Below, piece by piece: positions 60,816 through 64,000 of a DNA stretch of 64,000 nt. Made by a program: the position numbers and the translations under genes. Below the pieces are notes generated by a model. It saw nothing but the letters and a program-made list of their open reading frames with translations. It ran no database searches and was not told the DNA's origin. Within the stretch, counting starts at the first letter, position 1. Each line of letters starts with the position of its first letter. The stretch comes from Sphingomonas sp. DG1-23 (GTDB taxonomy: Bacteria; Pseudomonadota; Alphaproteobacteria; Sphingomonadales; Sphingomonadaceae), in the NCBI RefSeq assembly GCF_030730875.1, contig NZ_JAVAMA010000006.1:62001-126000 (forward strand), written 5' to 3'.

Positions 60816-62231
60816 CTATTCGTGGAACTCGTCCAGATCCGGGATTCTCCCGAAGGCGATCTTGGTGCCCACTGCGTCGATACGCCCGCCGTTCAGCGGC
60901 CCCACGCTGACCGCATGCCGCCCGAACTTCTCGTTGATCCGGTCCATCGCGCGGCTGAGCGACAAGGTCCGCGTCTCGCGCGCCAGCGGATCGTCGGGAT
61001 CGAGCGCGCCGAACAGCGAGCCCTGCTCGCCCGCGATCGTTTCGATCTCGCAGAGCGTGACGCCGACCATCCGCAGCCGAAACCCGCCGGTGCGCCGCCT
61101 TCCGGCCTCGGCAAGCCGCGGGAAGAGCGCGTCGAGGGCGGACAGGATGACGAAACTGTCCTGCGTATTCGGCAGCTTGATCGACGCGCGCCAGTTCGAC
61201 TTGTCGTCCTCGAACTTGCCGTGAAGGACGAGCAACCGGCTGCGATAGCCCTTGCGCCGCAGCCGGCTCGCGGCCTTGAGCGCCAAGCGGCGCGCCGTGA
61301 GGCGGGTCGGCTCGAGCCCGCGCTTGCCCGGGCTGAGGACGTGGCTGTGACCGATCGTCCGGCTCTGTGTCGGCTTTTCGGGCAATTCGACGCCGTGGAG
61401 CAGATACCAGAGCCGGTCGCCATTGGTGCCGCCCCACGCGCTGCCGGCGTCGCGCGGGCGACGCTCGCAGAGCTGGCGGATGTCGAGGATGCCGTCGCGC
61501 GCGAGCCGGCGCTCCATCTTGGCGCCGATCCCGGCGATCTCGCGCAGCTTGAGGTCGTACAGGCGGTGCGGAAGCTGATCGGCGGTGAACACCACCAGCC
61601 CGTCGGGCTTTTGCAGGTCCGAAGCGAGCTTGGCGAGCAACCGGTTGGGGGCGATGCCGACCGAACTCGTCAGGCATTCCCCGACATTCGCGCGGATGCC
61701 GACCTTGATCCGCTTCGCCAGCGCCACCGCCGCCTCCGGCGAATTCTCATTGTCGAGCAGCCTGCACGCGACTTCGTCGATCGAGCAGACATGCGTGACG
61801 GGAATGTGTTTCCAGATCTCGGCGACGATCGCTTCGTGGAATTCGACATATTTCTCGTGCCGCGCGGGCGCGATCAATATGTCGCGGCACTTGCGCTTCG
61901 CCTCCCAGACCGGTGTGCCCGTCGAGATGCCGTAGCGCTTGGCCTCGACCGAGGCGGCGATCGCGACGGTAGTGTCGGCATCGACCGGCGCGACGATCAC
62001 CGGACGCCCACGCAGCGCCGGGTCGAGCTGCTGCTCGACGCTGGCGAAATAGCTGTTGAGATCGAGGAACAGCCAGCGCAGCGGACGCGGCGGAAAAGCG
62101 AGAATATTGGAAAGTGCCGGCCCAATTTCACGGTTTTCACGGGAATCCCGGCATAAAGTTTCCGCGGAGCGCACGATTGTTACGCGCTCAGAAAAGGCGT
62201 TCTCCGCGTCCCTGCGCAAGCTGCGACTCAT
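60816..62231 (-). CDS. Y-family DNA polymerase (translesion synthesis)
   Basis: 471 aa from the ATG at 62231; a GTG at 62174 is an alternative. Catalytic residues of the Y family are intact: LFLDLNSYFASVEQQ (first Asp) and CSIDEVACRL (Asp-Glu). The steric and sugar region VAIAASVEAKRYGISTG is present. A helix-hairpin-helix (LREIAGIGAKMERRLARDGI) and a little-finger domain follow. Residue pattern and length are those of alphaproteobacterial DinB/UmuC-like enzymes; the intact catalytic residues argue against ImuB. A LexA box lies 5 bases before the ATG, so it should be SOS-induced. Confidence 0.9.
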   Translation of the reverse strand: MSRSLRRDAENAFSERVTIVRSAETLCRDSRENREIGPALSNILAFPPRPLRWLFLDLNSYFASVEQQLDPALRGRPVIVAPVDADTTVAIAASVEAKRYGISTGTPVWEAKRKCRDILIAPARHEKYVEFHEAIVAEIWKHIPVTHVCSIDEVACRLLDNENSPEAAVALAKRIKVGIRANVGECLTSSVGIAPNRLLAKLASDLQKPDGLVVFTADQLPHRLYDLKLREIAGIGAKMERRLARDGILDIRQLCERRPRDAGSAWGGTNGDRLWYLLHGVELPEKPTQSRTIGHSHVLSPGKRGLEPTRLTARRLALKAASRLRRKGYRSRLLVLHGKFEDDKSNWRASIKLPNTQDSFVILSALDALFPRLAEAGRRRTGGFRLRMVGVTLCEIETIAGEQGSLFGALDPDDPLARETRTLSLSRAMDRINEKFGRHAVSVGPLNGGRIDAVGTKIAFGRIPDLDEFHE

Positions 62232-62236
62232 ATCGA

Positions 62237-62251
62237 GAACAATAGCAGAAC
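62237..62251 (-). promoter_or_regulatory. LexA (SOS) box of alphaproteobacterial type
   Basis: GTTC-TGCTATT-GTTC on the minus strand is an exact GTTC-N7-GTTC, the LexA site of alphaproteobacteria. It contains a -10-like TATTGT (62239-62244) and ends 5 bases before the polymerase ATG, so LexA binding would block the promoter. Confidence 0.85.
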
Positions 62252-62320
62252 ATTGCTTTGTAGGAAATCGGCTTGACCTGCACCGCTCCGGTTCCGCAGG
62301 ACGCGCCAAAGGAGGATCGC

Positions 62321-62824
62321 ATGCGAAGCTTGCTGATGTCGGGACTGATGCTGGCGCTGGCCGGCTGCGGCGGCGCGGAGGTGGCCGACAACAAGACCGT
62401 GCCGACCCCGACGCCCACGCCGGGGCCGAAGCTGGGCGGAGTGGAATTGAACAAGCCGGTCCGCGCATCGGGCGCCGCACCGTATTGGACGCTCTACATC
62501 GCGCCTGGAACGATCGCCTTCGCCGACGCCGCCGACGCTCCTGTGACGGATTTCTATCCGGTCTCGCCGACGCTGAAGGGGGACACTGCGCGTCTCGACA
62601 CCCAGACCCCCACTGGCGAGCCGGTGACGATCACGCTCGCCGCGAAGGCGTGTGCGGCGGGCAAGGCGCAACTGCCGCTCACCGCCGAGATGCGGATCGG
62701 CGCGCGTACACTGCGGGGCTGCGCCGCGAACGGGACCTATGACTGGGCGGCCCGGAAGCCGAGCCCCGCGCCGGACGCGTCCGGCGACAATGCCTCCGCC
62801 GCCGCCGGCAATGCTCGCCGCTGA
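62321..62824 (+). CDS. Small lipoprotein of unknown function
   Basis: 167 aa; AAAGGAGG lies five bases before the ATG. Lipobox LALAGC (~11-16), a Thr-Pro repeat linker (TPTPTPGP) and a small beta domain: YWTLYIAPGTIAFADAADAP, VTITLAAKACAAG, RTLRGCAANGTYDW, with two cysteines likely bonded. This resembles the COG3650 / DUF-type heat-shock HslJ-like membrane lipoproteins, without certainty. Divergent from the polymerase gene, with 89 bp between them; the LexA box could affect it too. Confidence 0.75.
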   Translation: MRSLLMSGLMLALAGCGGAEVADNKTVPTPTPTPGPKLGGVELNKPVRASGAAPYWTLYIAPGTIAFADAADAPVTDFYPVSPTLKGDTARLDTQTPTGEPVTITLAAKACAAGKAQLPLTAEMRIGARTLRGCAANGTYDWAARKPSPAPDASGDNASAAAGNARR

Positions 62825-62825
62825 T

Positions 62826-63323
62826 TCAGGTCAGATGTCGCGCGAGGTCTTGCCAGGCCGGTAGCTTGGCGTCGAGACCAACGGTGTGGAGCGGGCTGCT
62901 CGAAGGGAGCGCGACGATCGCGTAGTCACCGGCCGCGTCGCCGAGTTGCTTGAGGCCGTGGCGCAGCGCGGTGCCGCCGTTGAAGGCGATTGCGCGGAGT
63001 TCGGGCAGGGTTCGGGCGAGTGCGGCGATGTCGTGGCCTTCCACGTCGCGCATCGCCGCGTCGGTGCTGCCCGGGCGGGTGGCGCTGGCGACGACGTCCC
63101 ACAGCCCGATATGCGCGTCGCGCAGCGCTGCGAGACGCTCGTCATAGGACAGGGGAGCGAGATCGCGCCCGGCGGCGGGCGAGATCAGCCGCCAGAACTG
63201 GTTCTGCGGATGGGCATAATAGCGCCGCTCGGCGAGCGAGCGTTCACCGGGGAGCGAGCCGAGCACGAGCAGGCGGACTTGCGAGTCGACCACCGGCGGG
63301 AAACTGTGCTTGCGCTCGCTCAC
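62826..63323 (-). CDS. Hypoxanthine (deoxyinosine)-DNA glycosylase, UDG superfamily family 6
   Basis: 165 aa with a GTG start that overlaps the vapC stop (GTGA). Family hallmarks: LLVLGSLPGERSLAERRYYA, HPQNQFWRLI, IGLWDVVASATRPGSTDAAM, IAFNGGTALR and LPSSSPLH. Members remove hypoxanthine (deaminated adenine) from DNA and lack the uracil-specific Asn of classical UDG. It is chained by overlap to the toxin-antitoxin genes, so its expression depends on the vapBC promoter. Confidence 0.88.
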   Translation of the reverse strand: MSERKHSFPPVVDSQVRLLVLGSLPGERSLAERRYYAHPQNQFWRLISPAAGRDLAPLSYDERLAALRDAHIGLWDVVASATRPGSTDAAMRDVEGHDIAALARTLPELRAIAFNGGTALRHGLKQLGDAAGDYAIVALPSSSPLHTVGLDAKLPAWQDLARHLT

Positions 63324-63712
63324 GCGGCGGCGGTGATGTCGGTGTGGATGAAATCGTCGCCTATGAAGAGCAGTGGTTCCCCGGTCGTATGCGCCAGCGC
63401 ATACGCGAAGCAGTCTCCGAAGTTCAGCCGGGCGCGATGGTTTCCCTTGCCGTACAGGCGATAGGCATGCCGCGCGACGCGGACGTGATGGTGGCTGACC
63501 GGGACCAGTTGGATGTCGAAATGCGTGATCACTGCATCGAGTCTATCGCTCAGCACGTCGTCCTTGTTGGCATCAATGACGATTGCCGCCTCAAGATAAT
63601 TCGCCGTCGACATTTTGGATGCGCCGAAATTCTTGCTCAACAGCGGCACGATCCAACTCGACGGCGGTTCCTCGCGCATCAATGCAATGAGGGCAGAGCT
63701 ATCGACGATCAC
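63320..63712 (-). CDS. vapC: VapC-type PIN-domain ribonuclease toxin
   Basis: 130 aa, GTG start overlapping the antitoxin stop. PIN acidic residues are in place: VDSSALIALM (Asp4), YLEAAIVID (Glu), LNFGDCFAYALA (Asp) and FIGDDFIHTD (Asp). Type II VapC toxins cut tRNA or rRNA until bound by VapB. The Rv0624-like pattern STANYLEAAIV fits with the PSK-type antitoxin encoded upstream. Confidence 0.92.
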   Translation of the reverse strand: MIVDSSALIALMREEPPSSWIVPLLSKNFGASKMSTANYLEAAIVIDANKDDVLSDRLDAVITHFDIQLVPVSHHHVRVARHAYRLYGKGNHRARLNFGDCFAYALAHTTGEPLLFIGDDFIHTDITAAA

Positions 63713-63987
63713 CGCGGAAGGCCGTCTTCGTCATACAGGAGGTCGGCATGATCGATCGAGAGCATCGCGCCTTTCCACCGAGCCCGACTTCCGCAGATCA
63801 GGGCATAAAAGGCATCTTCGCGCGCGCGAACCATATCGGGCTGCAAAGCCTGTTCCCGTTCGACATCGCGTAATCGTCGCCGCAGGGCTTCCGTCACGGC
63901 TTCCGTAATGGTCGCACCCGTCGATTCCGCCAACCGTTCGGCCAGGTCGCGAGCCTCGACGCTCTTTATGTTGAGCTGTGCGCCCAT
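63709..63987 (-). CDS. vapB: VapB-type antitoxin (PSK transcription-factor type)
   Basis: 92 aa; GGAGG precedes the ATG at 63987. The N-terminal ~40 residues (LNIKSVEARDLAERLAESTG, ITEAVTEALRRRL) match the Rv0623-like VapB family that binds its own promoter and neutralises VapC through the C-terminal tail (LLYDEDGLPR). The stop overlaps the vapC start, the standard antitoxin-first order. The promoter lies beyond the window end. Confidence 0.9.
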   Translation of the reverse strand: MGAQLNIKSVEARDLAERLAESTGATITEAVTEALRRRLRDVEREQALQPDMVRAREDAFYALICGSRARWKGAMLSIDHADLLYDEDGLPR

Positions 63988-64000
63988 TTCTACCTCCGTC

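Noticed and set aside
60223..61677. N-terminal extension of the ParA-like protein to 727 codons
   Set aside because: It covers the lipoprotein gene, its terminator and part of the polymerase in other frames; the TTG at 60222 has a strong ribosome site and gives a normal ParA start.
1..64000. CRISPR arrays, complete insertion sequences, rRNA genes, riboswitches
   Set aside because: No regularly spaced repeats, transposase genes, rRNA sequence or recognisable riboswitch core was found.

Overview
The window is high-GC DNA from an alphaproteobacterium, most likely Sphingomonas or a close relative in the Sphingomonadaceae. The grounds are five large TonB-dependent receptors of sphingomonad/Caulobacter type plus a sixth FecI/FecR-linked one, an NDUFA12-type complex I accessory gene, a GTTC-N7-GTTC (alphaproteobacterial) LexA box, a fatty acyl-AMP ligase and frequent ATGA start/stop overlaps. 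Taxonomy is inferred from content only; no 16S gene is present.

Region 1 (1-9.15 kb) is a glycoside-use locus. It holds the tail of a DUF1080 (3-keto-disaccharide hydrolase) protein, a GMC oxidoreductase with its gluconate-dehydrogenase-subunit-3-like partner, a GH76-like hydrolase coupled to a TonB receptor, and a divergent Tat-exported Gfo/Idh/MocA oxidoreductase overlapping a second DUF1080 gene. The set fits the 3-keto-glycoside route: oxidise C3 of a glycoside, then cleave it. Region 2 (9.2-11.2 kb) looks foreign: a DUF4157 (eCIS-core-type) domain fused to a NodB-like polysaccharide deacetylase, behind a small hydrophobic-start protein. Region 3 (11.4-20.9 kb) is a tight operon, TonB receptor - acyl-CoA ligase - 3-hydroxyacyl-CoA dehydrogenase - MFS transporter - type B carboxylesterase, behind an AraC regulator; it looks like uptake and catabolism of an ester-linked acyl compound. 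Region 4 (21.5-30.3 kb) has a TonB receptor, a FecI/FecR pair with an STN-domain receptor carrying an EF-hand-like loop, and a secreted FAD-dependent oxidoreductase.

Region 5 (30.4-38.7 kb) has a repetitive 685-aa protein of unknown function, a decayed GH42 beta-galactosidase end, a GntR/FCD regulator, and a divergent TonB receptor / Gfo-Idh-MocA pair with one perfect and one near-perfect inverted repeat between them that look like its operators. Region 6 (39-43.3 kb) pairs a TonB receptor, apparently frameshifted at its extreme C-terminus, with a PhoA-type alkaline phosphatase. Region 7 (43.3-51.7 kb) is an accessory stretch of gene remnants, small orphans and an undescribed three-gene envelope cluster, ending at tRNA-Trp.

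Region 8 (51.7-64 kb) is mainly housekeeping: a GGDEF/EAL protein, fatty acyl-AMP ligase, RecX, a double cold-shock protein, DUF192, NDUFA12, DUF2155, Aat (its 3' end overlaps DUF2155 antisense), a ParA-like ATPase, lipoproteins, a LexA-boxed Y-family polymerase, and a vapBC module translationally chained to a hypoxanthine-DNA glycosylase. No CRISPR array, complete insertion sequence or rRNA gene was seen.
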